DNA from: Galeruca laticollis
Taxonomy: Eukaryota; Arthropoda; Insecta; Coleoptera; Chrysomelidae
NCBI GenBank assembly: GCA_963921935.1
Contig: OY998185.1
Span: 57,303,717 to 57,367,716 of the forward strand
DNA length: 64,000 nt
Reading direction: 5' to 3'
Shown here: piece by piece, positions 1 to 10,798 of the stretch
Layout: each line of letters begins with the position of its first letter
Numbering within the stretch: the first letter of the stretch is position 1
Notes under the pieces: model-generated
What the model was told of the DNA's origin: nothing
What the model saw: the letters and a program-made list of their open reading frames with translations, nothing else
The model's database searches: none
Position numbers and translations under genes: made by a program

Positions 1-169
1 AATTCGTTCATTTATTATAAACGAATAGCTTGGGTTTAACACAAATTTTTTTTTCGCTCTTTTATTGTTTATTTTCATTGTGATTTTGCCGCATGAACTA
101 TGTATTTATTTATAGACTCTGTTCCGGATTTCTTGCTATATTGATTTGTATCAATTTGAAGCAATAAAG

Positions 170-170
170 A

Positions 171-220
<50 letters not shown>
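170..220. repeat. (ATT)n microsatellite
   Basis: About 17 uninterrupted ATT units. An open frame on the minus strand runs through it and becomes a long isoleucine tract, so that frame is not credible as a gene. Confidence 0.97.
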
Positions 221-1389
221 GTAAAAATCGAAAGAGGAGAGTAACAACAATCATAAAAAAATATTGCACTTTTCCATCGATATTACAAACCGAGTTATAA
301 AACATCAAAGGTGAAATAATAAAAAAAATCAACATCCTGTATCTCATTAACGACGAGATTTATCACACATGTTTATAGGAGCTTTTCGTCTTAAAATGGA
401 GTAATGTCATTATCGTAAACTAGCTATACTCAATCTATAAGAATGAAACTCTTAACCATAAACAAGGAATTATGGTGGTTGAGGATATGTCTCTTATTAT
501 ATACGAGTATATTCAAACAGAAATAATTTAAATTGTAATATAATTAGTAAATAGAAAAAATAAACACTCAGATTATTATTCTCCTATAATTCTACAAACT
601 ATTAATTAATTACCGAATACAACTCTGTATTTATATTTTGATCTAGACGAAAATTTATAGAAACAGAGATGGCAACATAAAATAAAATCAACTAATGTCG
701 ATAAGAAAGATATCTTTCTCTATAGTTATTTTGTTTCATTTGTCATCAATGTTAACCTTGAAAACTTATTTACACAATGCCGTTATTTAATTATTGAGTA
801 TTGAATCATAATTTCTTAATTGATCAACACAATTATTGTTATGTTTTGGAACACAATTGAAACTATTAATTAAATTCAAATATTTTACACGATTATAATG
901 GTGGCACAAATTATAAATCTTTTGACGTTCGAGAGATAAAATGTTTTAATATTATTGTGGTGATTATTTGTTATTAGTTTGCTAATATAAGAGTTCTTCA
1001 AATATCCTTTGTATAATTTTTCTGTTAGTGATCAAATAAGAAAGTATTGTTTTTTATAGTTTTTTAAGTTATACTAACAGTTTATGTAAGTAAAAACTTT
1101 ACCTTACAGTTCGTTACCACAATTGACTCTTCAGTAAGTATTTTCTCATATATTTCCAATCACTTTATGTCACTGTCAATTATTGATCCATATCAATTTG
1201 TCTTCCTCTCAATCTACAATTCTCCTCTCTACCATAATGTAATTCATCAATATCTTAATTATAACATTTCTATCAATATAATTCACTATCATCATACATC
1301 ATTTAAATTTAAATTCTCCTTCTTATAAATTTCAATAATTTTTCTTGTTAAATAATTACAAAGTATTCTCAGTTTCAGATTTTCTTTTA
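221..1389. other. AT-rich spacer, no gene seen
   Basis: Very AT-rich sequence with many short homopolymer runs and no frame that looks coding on either strand. No repeat, inverted repeat or RNA gene was recognised. Confidence 0.6.
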
Positions 1390-1391
1390 TA

Positions 1392-1417
1392 GGGGAAGTG
1401 TCCTTAAAATGGGACAG
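1392..1417 (+). repeat. Left terminal inverted repeat of pogo-like 1
   Basis: Starts GGGGAAGTGTCCTTAAAATG next to TA. It matches the reverse complement of 4293-4318 at roughly 22 of 26 positions. Confidence 0.9.
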
Positions 1418-1916
1418 TAATCTAAAACGGGATACCATGTTTTTTTTGTGAAACTAGTGTTGCCATCTAGCGAAATATTGCCCAAGCGCAGGCTGTACTG
1501 ATTTTACACTTGCTAACGGACTTTCAGTTTCATAGTGAATGTGATTGTTGACACACGTAAGTTTTTATGTTTTTCAATATTTTAATGTAATATTATTAAC
1601 TCATAATAGAAAGGATTGCTTCTTTATTTGTGAAGAGAATGTGTTGATAATTTCCAAAGAATCAGATAAGATTTTAAACGTTGATATAGTCATGAAAGTT
1701 CATCAATATATTTTAAGGTTAAGTTTGTAAAATTCACGGAAGTCAAATGTTGAGGTATAGATAAAACGGGATATGTGGCATTTGTTTAAAATGAGATATC
1801 CCATTTTACCTAAACTATTTTGATAACATTTTTTACCTGCTTTTTCTTTGTTGCAGTATCAATAGGCGGGTGCATACTCAAGAAAAACCAACCGACAGGG
1901 GTGGTCTGAGGAGAAC

Positions 1917-4013
1917 ATGAAAAAAGCAATAGATATGGTATTAAATCGAGAACGTGGTTATCTGAGAGCGGCAAAACTTTGCCACGTACCAAAGAGTACT
2001 TTAGAACGTCGTGTTGAAGGAAAAAACAAAATAAGAAAAGATTATCTCAAAGGTTTAGGTAGCAGACTTGTTACGTTTAACGAGGCGCAAGAAATGGACC
2101 TTGTTCGGTTTATAGCCAACATGGAGACATTGATGTTTGGTTTGACCACTAATGCCGTGCGACGTTTAGCTTATCAGTTTGCTGAACAGAATAATATATC
2201 GCACCCCTTCAGTACCGTTAAGAAGAAAGCTGGTTGGCACTGGTTGCAAAATTTCCTTAAAAGAAATAGCCTATCACTTCGAATTCCAGAAGCAACCTCA
2301 GCTGCACGTGCCAGAAGTTTCAACCGAATAAACGTTTCCAAATTTTTTGACCTACTTGAACCACTTCAACAAAAACATAATTATTCTCCATCAAAAATCT
2401 ACAATGTTGATAAGACAGGGATCACCACTGTACAGGGACGTCCCCCGAGGGTGATTGCATTGAAAGGACGTAAGCAAGTAGGGTCACTTACTTCTGCTGA
2501 ACGTGGCACTTTGTGTACCGCAGTTATTTGTATGAATGCTGCTGGCAGCTATATCCCTCCTATGATTATATTTTCACGTGTTCGCATGAAAGCAGAGTTT
2601 CTAAATGGTGCGCCTCCTCAAACAATTTGTGCCTGCCAGCTCACAGGTTATATGCAACTCGATTTATTTGAGCAATGGTTTGACCATTTTTTGAAGTTCT
2701 CTGGTGCATCCCAAAACGCCCCTACATTGTTGATTTTAGATGGACATAAAACACACACACAAAATTTGAACGTTATAGAAAAAGCCAGAAAGTATTCTGT
2801 CACTATTTTATGGTTACCTCCGCATTGTAGCCACAAAATGCAACCCCTTGATGTTTCATTCATGGCTCCCCTTTCAGCTTTCTACAATCAAGAAGTTGAA
2901 TGTTTTCTACGTAATCATCCTGGAAGAGTGGTCACTATATATCAAATTGCAGAATTATTTGGTAAGGCTGTAATGTAGTATAAGTATATTTTAAATTATT
3001 CTTTTAACATCCTGTAGAATTAAGTTTATATTGTTGTTATAATGTTTATTATATAATTTTACTAACCTTGCGACTACGCAAAACGATTGTAAATATTATT
3101 TATTCTGCTAACCTAGTTTTAATTGGAATATTGAAAATTTTAATAAAGATATAATAAAAATAGACTTAGAAGAAGAAAGACGTTTAATTTTTGAACAAGT
3201 CCCATTACAAGGCTTATTTGCGAGCCAGCACTCCTACAAACGCAATAAATGGTTTAAGGAAGACAGGTATATACCCAGTTGATCGTAATGTATTCACCGA
3301 AGATATGTTTTCTGCTGCACAGCCTACTGATGTTCCCGTTCACAATAACATTAGAGAAGTTGCGGAAACTGGTTCACATCTCGATGAAAAAGTGCTACCT
3401 GAAACACCAACAAGACCGTCGGGAATAGCAAAAGAAAAGACCCCCTACACTCCTCAACCTTCAACGTCGAAAGGACAAAAAGAAGTTTTGAGCGAGACAC
3501 TGTACTTCTCACCGGAAACAATTCTACCTTATCCAAAAGTGACTAAGAAAACACAACAGACCTCCAAAAAGAAAAAAAACAGGTAAAACTGTTCTTTTAA
3601 CCAACACTCCTCACAAAACAGAATTAAGAAATTCATTGGAACAAAAGCGATCGAAAGAAATCAATAAACGTCCTAATATAAAGAGAAAAATTGGAAAAAC
3701 TAAGAACAAAAAGAAAGCTGTTGCCAAGATTGAAAAGGACGTGGATTTTAGCACATCTGAAGACGACAGTGACCCTGAATGCTTTTATAGTGGAAACAAT
3801 TTTAGTGAGAGTAAAAAAGGAGAAGGCTGGATCCAATGTGTGGGTTGTAACCGATGGGTGCATGATGCTTGTTCCGGAGCAGAGGAAGACGAGGAAAACT
3901 TTCTCTACGATTACTGCATTTCTTCCTCATTTCTATTTTTGTTTGTTTATTTTAATAGTGGATCGCTTCTTTTGTTTATTTTAATATTTTTATGTACAAT
4001 AAAACATTTTTAA
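1917..4013 (+). pseudogene. pogo/Tigger-like transposase (HTH, DDE_1, PHD-like finger), broken
   Basis: The enzyme would cut and join its own element ends in the nucleus. The first block (1917-2978, 353 codons) starts with a helix-turn-helix region (residues about 1-60), then the DDE_1 nuclease core with catalytic aspartates in YNVDKTG (about residue 164), LLILDGHKTH (about 275) and QPLDVS (about 315). The frame stops at 2976, but GT signals at 2962 and 2970 and an AG at 3210-3211 suggest an intron leading into the second block (to 3586). There the frame is lost at an A8 run (about 3572-3579); the continuation in the next frame (3582 onward) encodes a basic linker with the family motif GKTVLLTNTP and a C-terminal finger around WIQCVGCNRWVHDAC. 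One base change therefore separates core from finger. An AATAAA lies near 4000. Family and breaks are clear; the exact intron is inferred. Confidence 0.85.
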
Positions 4014-4292
4014 GTAAAACCTTGTTATCATTTTGGAATAAGTTGGACAAGTAAATTAACATATGAGTTACTATCCCATTTTAAAAATATAGGGTATCCC
4101 ATTTTAAAAATAACACTCCCTAAAACGGGACAGTTGCACTTTTTTTAAAACAAAGCATTATATTTTTGATATTTATATGTTGTTGTAAAAATTGTTTGGA
4201 CATATAATGAAAAACACTTTAGAGAACATGTTTGTAAATTTTTGGCGAGATTTTCTTGATTTCTCGATTATTTATGGCAACTCAAACCTTAA

Positions 4293-4318
4293 GTATCCCA
4301 TTTTAGGGACACTTTTCC
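4293..4318 (-). repeat. Right terminal inverted repeat of pogo-like 1
   Basis: On the minus strand it starts GGAAAAGTGTCCCTAAAATG, followed outward by the TA target duplication. Confidence 0.9.
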
Positions 4319-4320
4319 TA

Positions 4321-5230
4321 CAATTTAACTTCTTTGTATATTCTTTTTACTCGATTTTTCTATATTAGGATAATTACTTATACCTCGATCCTTCAAAGAT
4401 CAATCTGACATCTCTCTATTTATTTTTCTGATAGTAACCTTCCATAATTTCTTTTTCCTATTAGATGAATATTTTATTTCGTTTAGAGATTAAGTAAGGA
4501 CTTCGCGCACTACACTCGATATCTTTTTTATAAATTTTCTTATCTAATGATTTTAAAAAAAAATAGAATTAACATTTTATTTATTAATTATTGGATTTAT
4601 AATAATTATATCTGTAAAATTTATTTCGTCTCAACCACCTTTACAATCTATTTGAGTAGAGTTTTCATTGAATTTATCCTTTCAAATCTATCAATTTTTA
4701 TTTTAGCCCAATATATATGACAATATTCTCATCAATTTTATATGATTACATTATCATAATGCATCAATTTTGTTTTAAACTTGTAAACACATCTATGGAA
4801 TATATTAATTTTTTTTCTTTTCTTCATCTATAATATTTGACTTTTTCAATTTCAGGTTTCGCTGCTGCCAGAAAATCAAAAGCGTAGTTTTTTGTTAGTT
4901 TTTATTCAATATACATAAATTAGCATATAAACTTCATTGAATTTATCATTTAAACAGGCATATATTTGGTGTAACAGGAGCTATCATGTAGGAGGCGAAA
5001 CGTTTTGAATTTTTCCATTATCTGTAACAAATAGAAAAAATATTATAAACAAATTAAAAGCACGTTCACTTTAAGCATACATAGAATATATTTCAAAAAT
5101 GGTATTGCGTTATCTTTTTATTTTCGAATTCAGTATTTAAAAATATAGATAAATGTCTATGGGAGTGACAAGATGGCGCTTAACAGCAATATGTCTTAAA
5201 GAAATTTACTTTTCTATTTTGTATTCAAAT
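4321..5230. other. AT-rich spacer, no gene seen
   Basis: No recognisable coding frame, RNA or repeat structure on either strand. Base composition matches the flanking spacers. Confidence 0.55.
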
Positions 5231-5308
5231 ATATTGAGTAACTACTTGGTCTAGCCAAAAATTGTTATTAAAAATTGAACAGATGTGGCTTTAACATCAT
5301 GAAGATCC

Positions 5309-5527
5309 ATGCCATACCATACCAATAAAAATATTAAACATGATTTTTCTATATTACATAAACCATCACATGACATTACAATTCATAATAGTTTGGTCCA
5401 CCCATTCAGTCATAAATTAGCAGCTGCCAATAGTATGATACACAGACTTTTAAGAGTCCCATTGAATACTAATAATTACAACAAAGAACTAAATATCATA
5501 AAACAAGTAGCAATTAATAATAATTAG
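5309..5527 (+). pseudogene. Penelope-like reverse transcriptase, C-terminal remnant
   Basis: The frame reads HPFSHKLAAANSMIHRLLRV, closely parallel to the RT end of the fuller copy at 26650-26720 (HPVSHRLAAYNSMIHRDFSV). It covers only the last 70 or so residues of the RT thumb and linker; the palm with its catalytic aspartates is absent. No functional product is expected. Confidence 0.8.
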
Positions 5528-5680
5528 AATCCAAATTTAATTGACAATATCATGAATAAAAAGATAATAAAACAGACTTTAGAACAGATATTTCCTTCTG
5601 ATAAAAATAAACAATTTAAAAGCTGAGCATACTTTGGAACACCGTTCTTAAAACTTAAATCATTTTTAGAAACTTTAGAC

Positions 5681-5872
5681 ATGAATATTTGCTTTAAAAC
5701 TGGTTACAATTCATCCAAACTCATTAAAAATAATAAATCTAAATCTTCAAAATTAAACAAATCAAGAGTTTATAAATTAAAATATGGTAATGACAACTAT
5801 GACAAAATTTATAACGGTAGAACTTTTAGAAACTTCAAATCTAGGATTTTAGAACAAAAACGTAGCTATTAG
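5681..5872 (+). pseudogene. Penelope-like GIY-YIG endonuclease remnant
   Basis: The frame contains VYKLKYGNDNYDKIYNGRTF, alignable with IYKLKCPECNAVYLGQTLRN of the better copies at 24230 and 27047. The paired cysteines before the YLG motif are lost and the frame stops soon afterwards, so the nuclease is dead. Confidence 0.7.
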
Positions 5873-6301
5873 CTTCTAACTATTCAAATCATTTATTAGA
5901 AAACGAACACACTTTCGACCGAAATTTTGAAATTTCACATGTAGAACCTAAATCCTTTAAATAAAATCATTTAGAAGTGCTTGAGATAAATAAAAACAAA
6001 TATTCAGGAACCCTCTTAACGACCAAAAATATACCAACCATTCTGCCTTATTAAATCTATTTACCTAGAAGATTGTTTAGGAATGATTGTAGTGAATGAA
6101 TTTCCAGATAAACGTGTTTAATACTTTTATTAATATTCGTAGAATTCCGTATTTATGCACATTTTTTTTCATTATACCTTTGATAAAGCAAAACGCGTCA
6201 CAAATTTAAATATAATGAAAGTTTAAGCAAATTAAATTGTTTTGTTTCATCGATCATAATTATTAAGCATCGGGTAGGCATCACATTAAATGTAACTGAT
6301 T

Positions 6302-6338
6302 CGTACGATGATATTCAGTAATATCGAAAGAATTGTTA
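6302..6338 (+). ncRNA. Degenerate hammerhead ribozyme motif
   Basis: Stem II (GATATT paired with AATATC) and GAAA are kept, but box 1 is CGTACGA rather than CTGANGA and the end is TT. It is the decayed counterpart of the motif at 24812-24845 and unlikely to cleave. Confidence 0.5.
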
Positions 6339-6410
6339 ATTTTTTAGAATTTATATGTATTGGTAAAATATGTTCAAACAGTTAAATCGGTAGACAAATT
6401 GCAACTTACA

Positions 6411-6557
6411 TTACATATATGGATCAACACACACTCCTTTATACAAAATTTGATCTTCAGAACATTCTTCAGCAACAGAAAAAACTCTTGCCGGAATTTC
6501 GGTCACTATCATTAACGTAATAAATAAAAATAATAACAAATATTGTATAGAAAGCAT
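6411..6557 (-). CDS. Small secreted peptide with C-x10-C tail (secapin-like), copy 1
   Basis: A 48-codon minus-strand frame, ATG at 6557 and stop at 6411. Residues 1 to about 22 form a strongly hydrophobic signal peptide (MLSIQYLLLFLFITLMIV), followed by a short spacer and a tail with exactly two cysteines, ECSEDQILYKGVCVDPYM, spaced C-x10-C. Copies at 13846 and 55006 have the same plan and spacing. Secapins, hymenopteran venom and haemolymph peptides, also have one C-x10-C disulphide loop, so a secreted single-loop peptide is the best guess. The gene lies between a decayed Penelope copy and a MITE. Function is unknown; homology to secapin is inferred from pattern only. Confidence 0.6.
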   Translation of the reverse strand: MLSIQYLLLFLFITLMIVTEIPARVFSVAEECSEDQILYKGVCVDPYM

Positions 6558-6920
6558 AATTTTTCTAATGATATTTTTAATTGAATTACTTGCTAAAAAT
6601 ATTTAATTAATATTAATATCAAACAGAATAGAACTTTTTATTCATGTATTCAAAAGGAAACAGATTGGGACAAAAGATATAGCTAATTAATTTGCGGATA
6701 CAGTTAATAAAAAAATATCACGACCGTTAGAAAAAACCTTACAACTTATTAACCAAATAAGATCAAACTTTTTGCAGTATAAGAAAACATTTAGCTAAGT
6801 TTAGAACAACTACAGCCATCTATTGATCAATGCAAGTAAACGAACGTGTAATGTAATAGAATACTATTTTTAAAGATTGTAAAATTTCACTAAAGTATTC
6901 TTTCGCGTAATGGTATAATA

Positions 6921-7238
6921 TCCTTGTTTATATATAACACTACGCTATAGTTGTTCAATGAAGAGTATTTCAGGGAGTTGGCTCATAGAGGGGGTTTTGG
7001 TTTTGAGGTGCCGATTCATAAAATCAATTCAAATTTTACTATAAATACGTTTCGCGCGAATCAAGAAAGACAAACGTTGTCTTTCTTGAGTCGCGCGAAA
7101 CGTATTTAGTATTTATAGTAAAATTTGAATTGATTTTATGAATGGGCACCTCAAAACCAAAACCCCCTCTATGAGCCAACTCCCTGAATTACTCTTCAAA
7201 GAACAACTATATAGCGTAGCGTTATATCTAAACAAGGA
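6921..7238. mobile_element. Palindromic MITE with TA duplication
   Basis: Two arms of about 155 bp (6921-7076 and 7080-7238) are near-perfect reverse complements, meeting at an AACGTT centre with almost no loop. Ends read TCCTTGTTTA and TAAACAAGGA, flanked by TA at 6919-6920 and 7239-7240. There is no coding sequence. A Tc1/mariner-type MITE or fold-back element is likely; no partner transposase in the window shares these ends. Confidence 0.85.
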
Positions 7239-7556
7239 TAATATATATTCATCATACAAAACTAATTGTATAGATGGCGGTAATATAGTAATATAAATGA
7301 AAATAAATGATAAATAATGGCGGAAAATATAAATCTAGCTTCTTACATCCTTACACTAGGAAAGAGAGCACAAAAAATATTTATTCACATTACAAGCTGC
7401 GAAAGCTTATTTTTAGGTGTGAGGTGTTCTTAAATGGCCGAGCCGCAGGGAAGGAGAAAATTTACGAAAAAAAATTAAACCATATTATTGAGTATCAGAA
7501 AGAAGCAACCAATGCCGTAAATGAAATCACCCCAGACAAGCTATGAAATGAAACGC
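7239..7556. other. Spacer with an unrecognised 79-codon frame
   Basis: A plus-strand frame at 7307-7546 is open, but its translation shows no domain, signal peptide or repeat that I recognise. I do not call it a gene. Confidence 0.4.
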
Positions 7557-7559
7557 TTA

Positions 7560-8545
7560 TAGTCCGGGGAAGTAAGGTCGAAAAATCTGTTAACTATCAA
7601 AACTTTCCCATAACTGATTTTTCATTTTTAACTGAAAATATATTGACCCAGCATCACTCTCCTAGATAGTCTAATAATTTCCGCTAGAGCTTGCAAGCAC
7701 AGCTCAGACCACCTAAAATTCAAGTGATTTATGCTCGTGTCATTTCTGGATGTGTTCTTACAAAAAAATCGTATACATGAAAATTGAAGCAAATCTTATG
7801 CTCTTGAAGGTGACGTAAATAGTTTTTTTACGAAAAAAAATTTCCGATCTTAAATTTTCCAAAAATTGAAAAAATTTACGAAAATTATATTTTTGGTTGG
7901 TAATTATAAATAAAATATTAATATCGAGGTCAAAACATAGATGAACATAGAGGGCAATCTTCTAAAAATTTTCATTTTTTCAGATTTGGAAAATTCAAAA
8001 TGGCGGCTGCGCAAATTGGAAACAATTTTTTTTTTAATCGCGTCAAAATTTATGAACATTAACGATATTGAGAAACGGTTTGTTGCAATCGACAGAGTGA
8101 AAGTTATATTTTTATAAATAACATAAACAAAATTTTTAAAAATTTTTTTACATAATTTTTTAGATCATTTACCGAAAATAAAAATTTTTACATCTAGTTT
8201 TTTCTCATTTTGGCGTTGAAAAATTTCTTAAAAATATCTTTTTACGTTATAAATATGTTTGTTTGAGAAAGACGAGTATTTTGAAAAAAAATTTTTCAAA
8301 TGCGACTTTTACAAGCTGAGATCAACAAATTCAAAATCTGCTAGATACTGTCATAATATTAATTGAAATTTACAAATTTTGATCACTTCGCTAGGTTGTT
8401 GAATCCCAACTCAACTTAAACACAATTTTTCATTTTTCTACCGTTAATTGGTCCATTCAAAAGAGAACAGTAATCCTAGCTCGCTCGGCCAAACGGTGCG
8501 GCGGCAGCTGCTTGGCGTTCTGGTGGGGGGTCAGCGCTCATTCTC
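7560..8545 (+). repeat. Left long arm of inverted-repeat element 1
   Basis: Matches the reverse complement of 9394-10363 along its whole length with scattered differences. The inner edge lies near GGGGGGTCAGCGCTC, inside the apparent upstream extension of the CXC frame, which argues that this extension is non-coding. Confidence 0.9.
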
Positions 8546-8573
8546 TTCGAACGCCCAAAAGACCCTTACTAAC

Positions 8574-8906
8574 ATGACTGACGACGTACTTGTACCCGAA
8601 GAATTATTGAACATTATTTCGTGTTCTTGTACCACAGGGTGCTCTACTATCAGGTGTGGTTGTAAAAAAGTTGGCATACATTGTACGATATTATGTAAAA
8701 ATTGCGAAGGCAAAAACTGTTGTAAAATCGAAATTGTAAGTACGGTATTTGACAATGACGAGGATGATAATGAATCTCTGAGTGATGAGCTAAATTTTGA
8801 TATGACTCAATTAGTTGATTATGAACTTGCAATTGATAATGACGAGGAAAATTGTACAGAGCCATTTCTTCAGAGACCAAAAAGGGCGAGAATTTGTAGA
8901 AAATAG
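8574..8906 (+). CDS. CXC (tesmin/TSO1-like) cysteine-rich protein or exon
   Basis: From ATG at 8574 the frame gives 110 residues. Residues about 10-55 form a cysteine cluster, with ISCSCTTGCSTIRCGCKKVG, a further HC, then ILCKNCEGKNCC, the spacing of CXC zinc-binding domains (CxC..C...CxC..). The rest is acidic (DNDEDDNE) and ends in a basic PKRARICRK patch like a nuclear signal. From memory, many multicopy arthropod proteins end with PAPxxLLxxIxC followed by the same cysteine pattern; VPEELLNIISCSC fits that. I therefore read it as the 3' end of a larger gene captured in the element, or a small element protein. The frame is open further upstream to 8448, but that part lies inside the inverted arm. 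Confidence 0.6.
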   Translation: MTDDVLVPEELLNIISCSCTTGCSTIRCGCKKVGIHCTILCKNCEGKNCCKIEIVSTVFDNDEDDNESLSDELNFDMTQLVDYELAIDNDEENCTEPFLQRPKRARICRK

Positions 8907-9059
8907 AAGTATATTTATAAATAAATATTATTCTTAGTATCTACGTTTCGAATTATGTATAATATATATAATAAATGGATTTATAGATATAAATTATAAA
9001 TATCATTGTACCTTATTCCTAGCGATATGTAATTGTTGATAATAACCATACTATTAGCA

Positions 9060-9318
9060 CAGTTTAAAGCTTAATAGAAGCAGTTGGCTCACTCGATGTC
9101 GGCGTCTTTGATGTTCATGGTTCAAATTTTCCACTGCGCAACCGAAAATTGTAACCCACGCGCTTAGGGGCGTAAATATCTGACAACTGTGTGTAATAAA
9201 TAACAAACTTTCTGCGCAACGGGAAGTTAATTCCCATGAGTGTGTATGAGTGAGATGAAAGTTGTAACACACAAATCGGTAGAGTGAGCTAACTGCTTCT
9301 GTTATGCTTCAAACTATG
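9060..9318. mobile_element. Nested 259-bp MITE with 9-bp duplication
   Basis: Flanked by CTATTAGCA at 9051-9059 and 9319-9327. Ends are inverted repeats of about 35 bp around GAAGCAGTTNGCTCACTC. No coding capacity. The 8-9 bp duplication suggests a hAT or Merlin relative. Confidence 0.8.
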
Positions 9319-9393
9319 CTATTAGCAAACCACAAATACAAAAATTATACAAAGAAAACCAAAATAAAAGCTTGAGCTTCGTTCAACTGCGAA

Positions 9394-10363
9394 CGAGCGC
9401 TGACCCCCCACCACAACGCCAAGCAGCTGCCGCCGCACCGTTTGGCCGAGCGAGCTAGGATTACTATTCTCTTTTGAATGGACCAATTGACGGTAGAAAA
9501 ATGAAAATTTGTGTTTCAGTTGAGTTGGGACTCGACAACCTAGCGAAGTGATCAAAATTTGAAAATTTCAATCAATATTATCACAGAATATAACAGACTT
9601 TGAATTTGTTTATCTCAACTTGTAAAAGTCGCATCTAGTAAATTTTTTTTAAAATACTCGTCTTTCAAAAACACACATATTTATAACGTGAAAACGTATT
9701 TTAAATAAATTTTTCAACGCCAAAATGAGAAAAAACTAGATGTAAAAATTTTTATTTTCGGTAAATGTTCTAAAAAATTATGTAAAAAATTTTTTAAAAA
9801 CTTTGTTTATGTTATTTATAAAAATATAACTTTCACTCTGTCGATTGCAACAAACCGTTTCTCAATATCGTTAATGTTCATAAATTTAGACGCGATTCAA
9901 AAAAAAATTTGTTTCGAATTTGCGCAGCCGCCATTCTGAATTTTCCAAATCTGAAAAAATGTAAATTTTTAGAAGTTTGCCCTCTATGTTTATCTATGTT
10001 TTGACCTCGATATTAATATTTTATTTGTAATTACCAACCAAAAATATAATTTTCGTAAATTTTTTCAATTTTTGGAAAATTTAAGATCGGAAATATTTTT
10101 TTTGAAAAAATTATTTACGTCACCTTCAAGAGCATAAGGTTTGCTTCAATTTTCATCTCTACGATTTTTTTGTAAGAACACATCCAGAAATGACACGAGC
10201 ATAAATCACTTGAATTTTAGGTGGTCTGAGCTGTGCTTGCAAGCTCCAGCGGAAATTATTAGACAATCTAGGAGAGTGATGCTGGGTCAATATATTTTCA
10301 TTTAAAAATGAGAAATCAATTATGGGAAACTTTTGACTTTTATTTCCTTACTTTCCCGGACTA
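9394..10363 (-). repeat. Right long arm of inverted-repeat element 1
   Basis: Reverse-complement partner of 7560-8545. The inner boundary is at AACGAGCGCTGACCCCCC. Confidence 0.9.
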
Positions 10364-10798
10364 TTATAAACAACTTAAAAATAGAATGAACAGAATTTTT
10401 GAAGTTGGTGGAAGCTATTTGGAGTAATTGTTGTTTCATTTACTGTTAGCTTCTCCACATTTTTGTCATTATTATCCCTTAACTACTATAAGCCGGATCA
10501 GAGAGACCCATGGCATAGCCGCTAACCCCACCTCTTCTTACTATAGCGTTGTTTAGTTGCTTGGCCCCGTGAATGTGCAGAACAGTTACTCTGCATTTAG
10601 ATGCTGGTGAGATAGTGCTGTTGTTTTTTGCCGTGCGTAAGTAATAGACGGATCAGGGTCTCAGAGACCCAGTGATAGTAATAGTGCGACTTTTGAGTAA
10701 AATAGGTAAATATTTATACATTTATTACTTTTGCAAGCTTTTGGTATTAACGCTAAAGCGTAGATTTATAGTAAAAGTTTAATTTCGTTTCAGTTAAA

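Larger units (their letters stand above)
1390..4320 (+). mobile_element. pogo/Tigger-like DNA transposon 1
   Basis: A 2.9 kb unit bounded by TA dinucleotides (1390-1391 and 4319-4320) and near-identical terminal inverted repeats containing GTGTCC-TAAAATGGGA. TA target duplications and a pogo-type transposase inside fit the Tc1/mariner/pogo superfamily. Motifs similar to the terminus recur internally around 1410-1435, 1765-1805 and 4070-4130, probably subterminal transposase-binding sites. The transposase is broken, so the copy is not autonomous. Confidence 0.9.
5231..6370 (+). mobile_element. Decayed Penelope-like retroelement, 3' half
   Basis: Pieces of the reverse transcriptase end and the GIY-YIG endonuclease follow in the normal Penelope order, but the frames are broken. 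The tail (5876-6220) closely matches another tail at 53146-53560, including an AACGCGTC motif, and is followed by a degenerate hammerhead-like stretch at 6302-6338 of the type found intact at 24812. At least two Penelope subfamilies seem to be juxtaposed here. Confidence 0.75.
7560..10363. mobile_element. Long-inverted-repeat element 1 (TAGTCC ends, 3-bp TTA duplication)
   Basis: A 2.8 kb unit starting TAGTCCGGGGAAGTAAGG and ending with its reverse complement (one base differs), flanked by TTA on both sides (7557-7559 and 10364-10366). Each arm is about 970-985 bp and highly similar, leaving a unique centre of 8546-9393 with a CXC-domain frame and a nested MITE. No transposase is visible, so it is non-autonomous. 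The 3-bp duplication fits PIF/Harbinger, Zator, CACTA or some Academ elements; the superfamily cannot be set from this copy. The element at 23545 starts with the same six bases and also has a 3-bp duplication. Confidence 0.85.

Noticed and set aside
75..347. Minus-strand 90-codon frame with a signal-like start
   Set aside because: It runs straight into the (ATT)n tract as polyisoleucine and has no paired cysteines or domain; likely chance.
8448..8573. Upstream extension of the CXC frame
   Set aside because: It lies inside the inverted arm and is repeated in the opposite arm without the CXC part, so it is probably untranslated element sequence.
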